A stretch of 64,000 nucleotides of DNA. Origin: Xenoacremonium recifei. Taxonomy: Eukaryota; Ascomycota; Sordariomycetes; Hypocreales; Nectriaceae. The DNA lies in NCBI GenBank assembly GCA_012184525.1, contig WOFQ01000013.1, forward strand, positions 186,001 to 250,000, in the 5' to 3' direction. Under the pieces are notes generated by a model. That model worked only from the letters and a program-made list of their open reading frames with translations. It was not told the origin of the DNA and did not search any database. Made by a program: the position numbers and the translations under genes. Shown piece after piece: positions 13,220-23,699 of this stretch. The stretch's first letter is position 1, and the number at the start of each line of letters is the position of its first letter.

Positions 13220-14630
13220 ATGTTTCGAGCTTCAAAGACGATACTTCGTCTTGCGCCCCGAGTTGCTGTTAGCAAACCGAGTCCTTACCATCCACTCGCT
13301 CGCATCCAACATGCGCAACCATCCCAAAATCTTTCGCCTATACTCCAGATTGCTCGCTTTGCTACCAAGCGCGATGATCCCCCTCCGCCTCCAATAGACG
13401 AGACCGATCACGAGCGTGAAAAGAAGGTCGCCCAAGAAGTTCTCAAGAGTGATCCGAAGCATGTCTCGGCCGAGAGCTCAGTCAGGAGCGTCTTCGAACC
13501 CTCAGCGTTGGTGCCGCCCAAAGATGATGTTGCGCTTTCAGGAGGTCTCAAACACGACATTGTACGCTCATGGATTCCCTTTGTCAAAAATTTTCTAATC
13601 GTCTATCCAGGACATCGTCAAGGACACCTTCCGGCTCTCTGACGTTCCGCGCGAATCACACATCCTAGGTCTCGCTGGAACGATCCCCTACGTTGGCACA
13701 TCGCTCTCCACCATATTCCTCGCTTGGGATCTCAACCAGACGTGGCCCACGGGAAACTCATTTTACGACACTATTCTCATTGATCACGAGACCGCGAAAT
13801 ACTTGCTCAGCGTCATCGAGCCCCTGCAGCTGGGATATGGAGCCGTCATTATCTCGTTTTTGGGTGCTATCCATTGGGTATTTATCTCGACTGTCATCTC
13901 CCTATGATCCTGCGAGACTGACTCAAATCAGGGACTCGAATACGCCGAGAAGAAGCCGTTGCGCGAACGAACGCGATTTCGATACGGCATAGGACTCGCC
14001 GCCTCAGTCATTGCCTGGCCAACTCTTCTCATGCCCATCGAGTACGCTCTTACGACACAATTCATGGCCTTTGTCGCCCTCTACTTTGTCGACTCTAGAG
14101 CTGCGACACGTGGATGGGCACCGAGCTGGTACGGCACCTACCGATTTCTTCTAACCGCTATGGTCGGCCTCGCTATCTTCGTGTCTTTGGTCGGGCGTAC
14201 CAAAATCAACCAGAGCAGCAAATTGACCGAGGATAGCATGACTAAGTCAGGTCTCGCGGATCATACTACCGACTGGGCCAAGCTGGAGCAAGAGGAAAAG
14301 GAGAGGATCCGGAAAGCAAAGAAAGAGGCCGAGCGAAAGGCTGCAGCCAAGGCTAACAAGGAAAAACAACAGAAAGTAATCAAGGAGAAGGGTGGTGATA
14401 TGGCCAAGTTTACTCCCAAAGGAGATGAGGGAGGGGAAGAGAACGAATCCGACAAGGAAAAGGCGGGCGATGAGGAAGGTAAGGAATCCAAGGAAGAGGA
14501 CAAGGAAGGAGAAAAGGAAGGAGAGAAGGAAGAAGGGAGAGATAAAGAGGATTCCCAGGATGAAAAGAATAAGAATGACTCGCAAGACGATAAGTCTGAT
14601 GAGAAGGATGACACCAAGGAGAAGAAGTGA
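13220..14630 (+). CDS. DUF3429-family mitochondrial inner membrane protein
   Basis: Predicted multi-pass protein of the DUF3429 family; its molecular function is not established. Exons are 13220-13561, 13611-13877 and 13932-14630, with phase-0 introns of 49 and 54 nt, giving 435 aa. The first ~45 residues are rich in Arg and Ser and poor in acidic residues, as in a mitochondrial presequence. About five hydrophobic segments follow, near residues 132-153, 186-203, 221-237, 241-256 and 272-290. The conserved core runs from the SHILGLAGTIPY region through YFVDSRA. After about residue 318 the chain becomes a Lys/Glu/Asp-rich tail of over 100 residues encoded by almost pure purine, probably disordered and variable in length. 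Family assignment rests on the membrane core; mitochondrial location is inferred. Confidence 0.85.
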
Positions 14631-15090
14631 GCCCCTGATTGACGATCCGGTAATCAGAGACTTTTGGCCCAAAAAGGGGGCTGGGACAAGGAACTGTCAT
14701 TCTCAGGTATCTTAATTGGCGGGCTTTGCATCATTCGGCGTTATGGCTTGGAGTACAATAGCTCCCTATGTCATGAATTTAAGGGCTTTCTTTGATACTC
14801 GCAGTCCTAATCCAGGGGGCAATCTCACGACGTGTGACTTACACGTACTGAATGCTCATCAAAGCCTTTCACGTCTCACAAGCTGGAGCTTGCAGTTTTG
14901 TCTTCTCCAATCACCCTCAGACAACGGAACGAGTTTATCCTTTCTGCTGTGTGCGACTGCTATAAAAGGACAGTCCGTTTTGCTTTCAAAATCACTCAAT
15001 CCAAACAGACAAGTTCACGCATAGGAAGACTTCCATTGACTCTGAGCCTCCTTTTCACAGCAACCTCGACACAAACCTCAAGCCAACATC
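14631..15090. promoter_or_regulatory. Upstream region of the NTF2-like gene
   Basis: This gap holds the 3' end of the upstream gene and the promoter of the next. No coding sequence is supported. A TATA-type element is annotated separately. Confidence 0.5.
14960..14969 (+). promoter_or_regulatory. TATA-box-like element of the NTF2-like gene
   Basis: A CTATAAAAGG-type element sits about 130 bp upstream of the ATG at 15091, a plausible distance for a fungal core promoter. The match is by eye; no transcription start was mapped. Confidence 0.5.
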
Positions 15091-15561
15091 ATGAGTCCTT
15101 TCAAGCCCACAAAATCCCACATCCTCGCCCTCTTCGTCCCCCTCCAAGAAACAAGCGACCTCGCCTACCGCAACACCTTCTTCAACTTCATCTCCCCCTC
15201 CGTCCGCTGGACCACCACCGGCAGCAGCCACTCCCTCGCCGGCACACACACCTCGCTGGCTGCCCATATCGACGCCACGTTCAATCGCCTCGGCACTCGC
15301 CTGCGGGCCCCTATCAAGTTCGTCGTCCAGCGAGTTGTCGTGGACGCTGAGAGGTCGGAGGATGGGTGGTGGGTTTGCGTGGAGACCAGGGGTGAGACGA
15401 TGCGGAACACTGGCAAGCCGTATAATAATGAGTATATCTGGCTGATGCGGTTTGATGATGAGGGTGTGGTTGTCGAGATTCGGGGTTACTTCGATACAAA
15501 ACTCGCAGAAGAAGTGCTGGCAGAACCAGAGCCAGAGGATGTGAAGAAGGAAAGTGATTAA
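15091..15561 (+). CDS. Small NTF2-fold (SnoaL-like) protein
   Basis: Single-exon protein of 156 aa. Its pattern resembles the SnoaL/NTF2-like superfamily, whose cone-shaped fold binds small ligands or acts in enzyme pockets: an N-terminal helix, a WTTTG-type strand, a loop with HTSLAAH, and paired strands (FVVQRVVVD, WWVCVETRG, YIWLMRFDDEGVVVEIRGYFD). The sequence N-NEYIWLMRFD-G-V-EIR-Y-D is characteristic of this fold. The last ~20 residues are acidic and probably flexible. There is no signal peptide or membrane segment. It has its own TATA-like promoter and is convergent with the Stu2-family gene. Substrate and pathway cannot be read from sequence. Confidence 0.85.
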   Translation: MSPFKPTKSHILALFVPLQETSDLAYRNTFFNFISPSVRWTTTGSSHSLAGTHTSLAAHIDATFNRLGTRLRAPIKFVVQRVVVDAERSEDGWWVCVETRGETMRNTGKPYNNEYIWLMRFDDEGVVVEIRGYFDTKLAEEVLAEPEPEDVKKESD

Positions 15562-15899
15562 GGGGTAAAGGGAGGAAAGACAGGAAGATGGTGGAAATGG
15601 CAACAACGAACAGACGGCAGACCTGAGACTTCATCTTCATCCCATTAGCAAAGCAAGGTATCTAAAATCCCCCCTTTTCCGGGTATTGCATAGTCGTTAC
15701 AAATGCCCTCGAATAAATCTGTGCCAGTCCACCCATCATTATGGACCCCGTCGAAGCAACGCAGGACCATAAACCAACGCCGTGAAAAATGCCCCAGACC
15801 CCGGCCCATCCTCCGTGACGTCCTCAAAGACACCATCGGTATTTCATAAAGGGAAATAAGCGAAAAGAACCATTACACAGTCTCAAAGCATTAGTTGCC
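15562..15899. other. Convergent 3' intergenic gap
   Basis: A 338-bp stretch between two genes ending toward each other. It should hold both 3' untranslated regions. I see no gene or strong repeat. Confidence 0.6.
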
Positions 15900-18672
15900 T
15901 TATGGTCGATTGGCGAATCCCTGCTTAGCCTGCCACAGCGTTAGCGTTATCATCCACTTAGCGAGGAAATCCCAAGCAGAAGCACATACCTTCATCTGCT
16001 CAATTCGGGCTTTCAGTTGACTCGTCACCTCGGCCGCTCTCCTCCAGCTCTCAACACCGTTACCCCCTGCTGGTTGGGGTAGCGAGGATGTCGACCGTTG
16101 AGAAGCACCCTGGTTGTCTTCGTCCCGGTAAGCCATTGCTCCCCTGAAGCCCCTAGCAGGCGATCCTCGGCCAGACGAGGTGTTGCTGCCAGCGTACCGC
16201 ATCTCAGGGCTCAGCTTGCTCCTAGGGTATGTCGGCTCGCCGTTCTCCTTCTCCTCCGACATCGTGCTCGTGAAACTCATTCTATGACGGTTCGCAGATG
16301 CGGAGTTGGTGTCTCGGTAGATGCCGGCGTCATCATGAGTCGGCGATGCCAGGCCTGGACTTTGCATACCACTGGCAGAAGCGCCCAGCCCTTCGGCACG
16401 GCTGAGGGCTCTCTTTAAGCGCTCTAGCTCGCGTCGTAAGCGGTCGTTGGTCTGCTCCGTGGCTTCAGCATCGCTCCTTGCCCGCACCAATTGCGTCTCT
16501 TTGGCCTTGATGCTCAGGACGTCTCGTGTATGGTCCTCAATCAAGCCAGCGTTCTGGTTCTTCAATTCTTGGATCTCGGACAAGAACTTGTTTCGCTCTT
16601 GTCTCATCTCATCCACTTGTCGAGAAAGTCGGTCGTTCGCTGCGCGAAGTTCTTCGAGCTCGGCTCGCTCGACAGCAGTCAACCCGCTTGAAGGCGGAGG
16701 CGAGGCGGGCGGCATTTGAGGAGGCGCGGCAGCAGGCTTTGCAAGTGACCTTCCTGCCAGTCCACGGGACAAGCCGAGTCGAGGCTGTGGTGGAGGGGCT
16801 GGTTCGTCTTCCGGAGGCATGACAGGGGCTGCTCCAGGGGCTCGGCGCGGGGAAGCCAAACCAGGGCCACCCAATCGTTTCTGGGGAGCCTTCAGTCCAC
16901 CAAGGCCGCCTGGCTTAGGCATGCCCAGCTTGCTCCCTGGAGCGGCACGGGACGTAGGCTGGGGCGCGAGAGGTGCCTCTACTGGAGCGGGTGCAGCCGC
17001 AGCAGGGGCAGCCTTCTTGGCTACTGGCCTCTTTCCACCGCCCATGACTTTCTTGGGTCCCGCGGGGGCTGCCTTGGGTGCGGGTGCGGGCTTTGGCTTC
17101 TCCTTAGCCTTCACCTCGGCAGTCTCAAAGAACTCCTTGACCTTGGTCTTACGGATGTCGTCGAGGCCTTCTAGGTGAGGCGTCATAAGTCGCTCGCCAA
17201 TGATCTTCATGACGGTACCGAGGATCTCTGCGCCACCGTCTCGGAGAGCAGGGCTGGACTCTGACAAGAGCTTCTTTCCGGACTCGCAGATTGTAGCAAT
17301 CTCTGGCTTAGAGGGAACATCCCTTGTTGTTCGGAGACAACGGATCAAGAACTTCATAGTTCCCTCCTTGACCTGGGGGTTCTTGTTGCCCAAATACGTT
17401 GTGATATCTTCCAGACACTCCGTCAAGTCCGTGGCAGCAAATACAGCGTCAAGAGCCCCACCAAGAGCATCAGCAACAGTCGCCTTCTTCTCCTTTAGGC
17501 GATCCATGATGGGTTGCATGACAATTGTTCGATACTTGGCGTAGCTCTTGCGCAGACCTGTGGCCAGTGCCTGAATACATATCGCGGCCTGGGTGACGAC
17601 AGCGACGTTGGCATCCTTCATGCACTTGGCAAGCCCTCTGTTGACTTCGTTGAAATCGTTGTCCTTGATTCGTGGGACATTGAGCGCCTGGTAGAGTCCA
17701 TCCACCGCCTCTTTTCGATCCTTCCATTTGGATGAGGCAAGCAAATCGGAAAAGTTGGGTGGGATCTTCTTGGTGACGTCTTGAGGCTCGGCCAAGTCAA
17801 AAGCATCCATCTCTTCGGCTTCTTCGGGCTCGGCGCCGACGTCTTCGCCATCGTCTCCGCCAGCGGGGGCCGCTTCGATAGCTGCTTGTTGTGATCGCAG
17901 GAGTCGCTCTTGTTTTGGGGGTGCTTCGGCCTTGACCTTCTCGAACTGCGCCTCCAGATCTGTTTGTTGTGTGGGCTTCAGTTCTCCCCAGAACATAGGC
18001 TTCATGGCTTCTCGAAGCCATCTATACAGCTCCACAGTCAGGCCAGTAGCCTCAGCTCTGACGTTCTTGTCGGCGGCACCGAACGCTTTCGGAAGTGCCT
18101 TGAGCACAGGTTTCGGATCGACGACCTTGCATCCGTAGTTATGAAAGATCTGTGTGAGGGCATGCAGCGTTGCCGCGACGTTCTTGGGTACTTTGTTCGA
18201 GAGACCTGGTAGAATGTCCTCGATCACTGGGGCAGACACATCAAGTTCGATGAACAGCAGCAGAGCTTCTATCGCGTTCTGCTTGGTGGCGGCACGTGTT
18301 GAAGACAGACATTTCTCAACCATAGGCGTAATAGTATGCCCACGTGTGCGCAAGCAACAGTCTCGACCACCAAATTTGAGAAACGCGCAGAGCGCGATGA
18401 TGGCTTCTTGCTGTGCGGCAACATTGGAGTCGGTCACGGCAGACTTCCACAGGCCAGGGTCGTTCAAGAATGGTCGAAAGCAGGGGTCGGACTCGTCGGG
18501 CGATGCGGAGAACTGCTTTGTGGCGTCTTCGTAGGCGGCCTTCCTTACTTTCCAGACCTGAACCGAGGGGTTAGTCGTGTACAGTGAAGTAAAGCTCCAG
18601 CGCGTGACGCACCTTGTGAGTAAACCGGTCAGAGATGGGGAGGGAGCTGAAGTCCTCCTCCTGATCAGCCAT
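15900..18672 (-). CDS. STU2: TOG-domain microtubule polymerase (Stu2/Alp14/XMAP215 family)
   Basis: Binds tubulin and promotes microtubule growth at plus ends, kinetochores and the spindle pole body. Minus-strand exons are 18672-18613, 18557-15990 and 15929-15900. The introns are 55 nt (GTGCGT donor) and 60 nt (GTATGT donor, CTAAC-type branch site, CAG acceptor). The product is 885 aa, close to yeast Stu2. Exon 1 encodes just 20 residues ending in DRFTHK; splicing joins it to VWKVRKAAYEDA, the signature start of TOG1. Two TOG arrays cover about 10-235 and 285-505. A Pro/Ala/Lys-rich basic linker (about 500-645) should bind the microtubule lattice, and a coiled coil (about 645-745) should dimerise the protein, giving four TOGs per dimer as in yeasts. 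The last exon adds only nine residues (AKQGFANRP). Confidence 0.95.
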
Positions 18673-20233
18673 GATTGCGGTGTGAGGATCGAAATTATAG
18701 CGACTAGAGCTCGAGAGGGGGTATCGTTCGGAGGCGGGATGATTCTGGTCCTTGGGTCTAAAAAGACGAGCTATTCTCTGCATCAGCTTCCGGAACGGCC
18801 TTGGGCGACGTCTGGCATCCATGGTTGGTCCTGCTCTGGTCACCGCCGGGCGAGGGCGGGGCAAGAGCAGAGCGGCGCAACGAGGAGGAGGCGCTGGATC
18901 GGGGGTTGTTCGAGATGAGAACCACGATGCAACTTACCAGGAGAGACGATGCGTCAAAGGGAGAGAGGGAGAGGGTATCAAGAAAGAAAGAAGTGGCGTC
19001 AAGGGCAGGGCAAAAGCGACACGCAGGGAAACAAAGAAACGTGGTCGCTCCTGCTGTTAGAGATGCGCTGCGCGACGGGACACTTTAGGGTTATCAAGAG
19101 GTGAAGACGGGAAGGAGACAGGCAAGCTTGGTGGGCGTGGAAAGAGCGCCTAAAACAGATTGGGACGTCCAGTTCCAGTTGTTGTCAGGACAAGGCAAGT
19201 GGACCCTGGAGGGGGAAGTCAACAAGCCCAACGTCACCTGATATTGCGGGCAGCTGTCAAACGAAGAAAGGCCCAGCAGATGCTCAATGCAAATGCAATG
19301 CAAGTCAAGTACCGGCATGAAAGCCCATGTCACTACAGGCTTTGAATGTCTGATTTCGAATTTTCGTGTAGCAGCACAAGACATTGATTTACAGCAGAAT
19401 ACTAACTCTTGTTATCGCGATACACCTATCGCGGATTGGCGAAGTTTAGGGTCCCGGCTTCAGTGTGTTGACTTCCAAGCACAGCGCTCTTGTCGTCGCT
19501 GCCCAATCCCCATTCGGCACCCCGCCATTGCCACAGAAACCAACGCCCAATCCGCGGGCAGAATCTCTTCATAACGTTTGTGCTTTTCTTGGTTGACTGG
19601 AAACCAAAATGAGCTTTCTACTCTGTAGTAAAAGTTGTTGGGTAACATGTTGCGATGGTGATATTTGAATAAAAGCGCCTTATTACATTTGGTATTGTTG
19701 TGTCACTCACAAGAGCCTTAAATGTTTGGAACAGTCAAAAGGTCCCTACGCCACACTTACAGCCGAACCACAGCTTTCTCCAATATTCTCAAGAGAAACA
19801 TCAAGTAATCCAGGCATTTGTAGACTCTGAATCCTACTACTTTATAGCGATATCTTAATATTTATTTCACATCATGAGCTTAGAATATTTTCCTAGGCAC
19901 TTTACAGCCAACTCTTTCCGACTGGAAGCTTTAGGGTAGCTCTGAGCCTGGGGAGATCACGTGGAGATAAGATAAACCCAGACCCAACTTCGTCATTTCT
20001 CCAGGCAGTTCTTTCTCATGGCCCTTGGCCTCAGCCTCCCAGGCAGTCAGTGTGCCGGCGACTCATTCATTCAGGCAGCACGACCTCCAGACAGGCATCT
20101 TTCCAGTCGCTGAAAATCGCCGTCAGCCGCAAACAACCCGAAAGCGCTCACTATAAAAGGCTCGAAAGAGCCCTTCCAAACTCGAATAGATTGCGCTGCG
20201 CCCGAGTCGCCAGCATCGCATTCGCAGTACACC
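18673..20233. promoter_or_regulatory. Divergent intergenic region between STU2 and the G-patch gene
   Basis: A 1.56-kb gap holding two divergent promoters. The stretch around 19,600-19,900 is clearly more AT-rich than the surroundings. No coding sequence is supported. Confidence 0.55.
20151..20160 (+). promoter_or_regulatory. TATA-box-like element of the G-patch gene
   Basis: CTATAAAAGG lies 74-83 bp upstream of the ATG at 20234. The same core motif precedes the NTF2-like gene. Confidence 0.55.
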
Positions 20234-22333
20234 ATGAACGGCTCAACGGGGTCCTCCTTTGACCCCTCCCGCCTCACGAAAGCTTCCGCCGCCGACTACT
20301 CGTCTTCCGAAGACGAATCCGAAGATGAATTCCGAATGCCAGGACTTGGCGCAGACGACGACTTTGCAGATTTCAACCCTCGTAAACGACGGCGAGTCGG
20401 CGGCAACAATAAGGAACATGCTGCGCTGGGAATCTTTGGCTCCGACAGCGAGGATGATGGTCCTGGAAGCAAATGGAAGAGGAAGACCCTGCGCAACAAA
20501 GGCATGAGTTTCGTGTCGACAGGTGCGCAGGAGGTCGAAGAGGTTGAGCTTAAACCACATGTTGCAGCTAGCAAACCGCCTGCCAACAAACCTCAGCCTA
20601 GTGCGTTTGGGCCCAAAGGCAAGGTCAATGCCAAGTCCTTCGGTGCACGCATGATGGCGAAGATGGGATACGTTGAGGGTCAGGGTCTGGGCAAAGAGGG
20701 GCAAGGTCGGAACATCATCATCGAAGCGAACCTCCGTCCCCAAGGTATTGGATTGGGCGCGGTCAAGGAGAAGTCGCAACAAGAGAGACAGGAGGAGAAG
20801 AGACAGGCAAAGCTACGCGGAGAAGCTGTCGTAGACTCCGACGAGGAAGAGAAGCAACGGCGGAAGAAGAAGGCAAAGAACAAGACGATCGGAAGCGCAT
20901 TCGACAGTGCCGGAAGCACTCCACGACGCCAAAAGACGAAATATCTGACCGCAGAAGAACTCAAGGCAACAGCTCCGGGTCTTCATATCCCCGATGCCTT
21001 CGCGCCGATCCTCGATATGACGGGCCCGGGCAGTAAGCTGCTCACTTCGACCAGCGGAATCATGACACCAACAACGGGGACCGCAACACCTGAGACGGCT
21101 GAAGTGATAGAAGCCCGGAAACTTGTGAAGAGAGCACAGACCGATCTCCTTGCTTTCTCCGACGAGTGGAGGAGCTTGGAGGAGCGGAAGACCTGGATCA
21201 ACCTGGAACTCAAGGAGAAGGAGCAGGAAATGGACGACCTCAGACTCGACCTAGAAAGAATGCAGGTTTTTTCGGTCCTCGTTAGCAACGAATTGGCGGC
21301 AGCGGATTGGGAGCAAACCATCGCATCCTTGCAAAAGGCCGTCGAGCTCAAGGTCACGCATTCAGAGGTGGCAGACATAGCTGTCGCAGCAATCTACCCC
21401 TTCTTGCGAGATCCAGACTGGGAACCCCTGACGGAGCCTAGTCGGTTTGCGGCGGAACTCAAGAGCCTCTCCGGGTTGTTGATGAAATCGGACACGGGAC
21501 GGGCTGTTGGCACGTGGGATTCCACTAATGCCAACGTTGACGACATCTATCGACGGCACCACAAAGCAACGACTCCATACGAGAGCATGATGTATAAGAT
21601 TTGGCTACCGAAAGCTCTTGCAGCGGTGCGGGCGTGGGATGTCTTTGAGCCGACACCCATGCTTAGTATTATGGAGAGCTGGAACGATCTATTGCCCCCC
21701 TTTGTCCGCGCGCAGTTTGTGGATAATATCACCCGGAAACTGGAAGAAGCTGTCTCAGACTGGAACCCGAGGAAGAAGCGGCAAAGCAACAAGCTGCCAC
21801 ACATCTGGCTGTTCCCTTGGCTGCAGTACATGCCACACTACCACCTTGACCCGAAAGGGACGGGCTTGGTTGCCGACGTTCGGAGGAAGTTCCGGCAACT
21901 CATCGATGTGTGGGAGTTTGAGCGAGGTCTCTTTCCAGGGCTCACTCAGTGGCAAGATGTCCTCGGCGAACAATGGCGGCCTCTCATCATGTCACATGTT
22001 CTGCCGTCTATGGGCAAGTACATGCGAGCTAACTTTCGCGTGGACCCTGCGGATCAGGGTCCGTATCTTCCTGTCCTGACCGGCATTCTCAAGTGGACTC
22101 AGCTGCTCGGATCCCGGGTCATTGAGGAGGTCTTACTCCAGCACCTGTTTCCCATGTGGCACGACAAGCTAGAGGAGTGGCTAGGCCTGGAAGAAGCCGA
22201 CCTGGGGGAGGTTGCGGACTGGTATGGCTGGTGGAAAGGCGTGCTGCCGGTGGAGATTTCCGAGACTAGAGGCGTCAAGACTGAGTTTGACAGGGGACTA
22301 CGGGTGATGGCAAAGGCGGTTGCAGGAGCTTGA
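20234..22333 (+). CDS. G-patch spliceosome-disassembly factor (Ntr1/Spp382/TFIP11 family)
   Basis: Homologue of the factor that recruits and activates the DEAH helicase Prp43 to take apart the intron-lariat spliceosome in the nucleus. It is a single exon of 699 aa. Order of parts: an acidic, Ser-rich N-terminus with a RKRRR-type nuclear signal near residue 55; a G-patch around residues 135-180 (FGARMMAKMGYVEGQGLGKE, then GxGxxxExxxRPQGIGLG); a Lys/Glu-rich helix (about 185-220); and the GCFC-type helical domain (about 260-690) with a coiled segment near 290-345. A TATA-like element lies 74 bp upstream. The protein stops soon after the helical domain. Human TFIP11 (837 aa) carries a further conserved C-terminal block that I cannot find downstream; see findings. 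Confidence 0.93.
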   Translation: MNGSTGSSFDPSRLTKASAADYSSSEDESEDEFRMPGLGADDDFADFNPRKRRRVGGNNKEHAALGIFGSDSEDDGPGSKWKRKTLRNKGMSFVSTGAQEVEEVELKPHVAASKPPANKPQPSAFGPKGKVNAKSFGARMMAKMGYVEGQGLGKEGQGRNIIIEANLRPQGIGLGAVKEKSQQERQEEKRQAKLRGEAVVDSDEEEKQRRKKKAKNKTIGSAFDSAGSTPRRQKTKYLTAEELKATAPGLHIPDAFAPILDMTGPGSKLLTSTSGIMTPTTGTATPETAEVIEARKLVKRAQTDLLAFSDEWRSLEERKTWINLELKEKEQEMDDLRLDLERMQVFSVLVSNELAAADWEQTIASLQKAVELKVTHSEVADIAVAAIYPFLRDPDWEPLTEPSRFAAELKSLSGLLMKSDTGRAVGTWDSTNANVDDIYRRHHKATTPYESMMYKIWLPKALAAVRAWDVFEPTPMLSIMESWNDLLPPFVRAQFVDNITRKLEEAVSDWNPRKKRQSNKLPHIWLFPWLQYMPHYHLDPKGTGLVADVRRKFRQLIDVWEFERGLFPGLTQWQDVLGEQWRPLIMSHVLPSMGKYMRANFRVDPADQGPYLPVLTGILKWTQLLGSRVIEEVLLQHLFPMWHDKLEEWLGLEEADLGEVADWYGWWKGVLPVEISETRGVKTEFDRGLRVMAKAVAGA

Positions 22334-23699
22334 TCCGATACCCCGGGAGACGTTTAAGTCGGCCACCGGGGTCGAGAGCACGGCTGAAGGCGGCGAAGTT
22401 GGGGGAACCGGGCTCGCGATCTGAGTCGACTAGAGTCTAGACGATACATAGACTGACGGGAGCATGCAGACTACGCCGGGACGGATGCTCGACGGCGCAC
22501 TCAGCTTACCACTCCGCGACTAGGGCATCGCCGGCAACGTCAGTTTGTCTCAATCTATCTTCGTGATGGCGTCCAACAATGGGAGCCACCAACTGAACCC
22601 ATCGATTCTCTTTGTTCTCTAAGACTGATTCATTATTCGGCGCGCGCTAGAGCAGCAGATGCCAATACTCCTGACGATCGGCTTGGCGCGTGTCTTGAGT
22701 GGAAATTTTGTATCGAATGTTCTATGCTTCTACGCGTGAGGCTCGCAACCGAAGTTTCTCTTGTTCCATTTTGATTCTCGCCGCTCATTGTGAACCAGGA
22801 TCCGATTCGAGGCCGCGGTCTAGGATTAGACAATCGCGGCCATTGTTCGTCTGGCTGGTATGTTGGGATTGAGTTTGTGCTATTTGGCAGACCATTCCGC
22901 GGCGCTGGAATTTGCCCAGGATCTCGCCACGCCTCGAGGCGGCCAGCCAACCAGTCCAATCCCGTCCAACAAAGGCGCTGTCACTGCCAATAATGGAGCG
23001 CGGTGGCGTCGCAGGCCACGCCGGCGTTGCGAGAACTCTATTGCGTCGTTGGCGATTCTTCTCCGAGTCCTAGCCGAAGTCTGGCGCCCAGGCCTAGCCC
23101 GATCCCGTCGGCGCTGGACCCTGATCCGGACGCCCACAACCCTGGCGCTAACCCTGACGCTCTATGCTCAAGGCGGCTGTCAATCATTCTGACATGCGCT
23201 AGGAGCGTGCCGTGCGCCTTGCCAGATCAGTGTAACCCGTGTCGGGCCAGACCTCGGGGTGCGCAGAGAATCATGGTGGCTTGCTGAGCAACATCATGGC
23301 TCTGGCAGGCGGCCCCTATCCCAACAGAGCCTGCCGAGTGTCGATCCGTGAGTCGAGAATTGGGTTTCTGGCGATTCATCAGATCTGGGCCGCGCGCGCG
23401 CAGATGCCAGTGGCTTCATGATTCGGGAGTTACGATGTAAAGCCAGGATCGAGATGTTTAGCGAAGAGGCGTCCATCAGTAAGTTGCGAACGGGGAAGGG
23501 CTAGACGGGATGGCGTTGGAGCCGCGAGTAAGTAGAGGACGGGGTTCTTTTCCCACGAACCCAATCCGTATTATGAGCGACTTGTATAAGAGTTTGGGCT
23601 TCCCATGCCTTCCCAGCCTCCTCTCTTCAGATCCCAAGGGTGCTCATCGCAACGACGCAACTCTAGACTTCCCACATCTCCCCCCTTCTCAACTTCACA
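22334..23699. other. Intergenic region upstream of the subtilase gene
   Basis: This 1.37-kb GC-rich gap has no supported gene. Around 23,090-23,180 there is a Pro/Asp/Asn-type low-complexity frame, which I read as chance. The promoter of the protease should lie at its 3' end. Confidence 0.55.
23584..23590 (+). promoter_or_regulatory. TATA-like element of the subtilase gene
   Basis: A GTATAAG element about 110 bp upstream of the protease ATG, followed by a CT-rich leader. Assignment is by position and similarity only. Confidence 0.4.
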
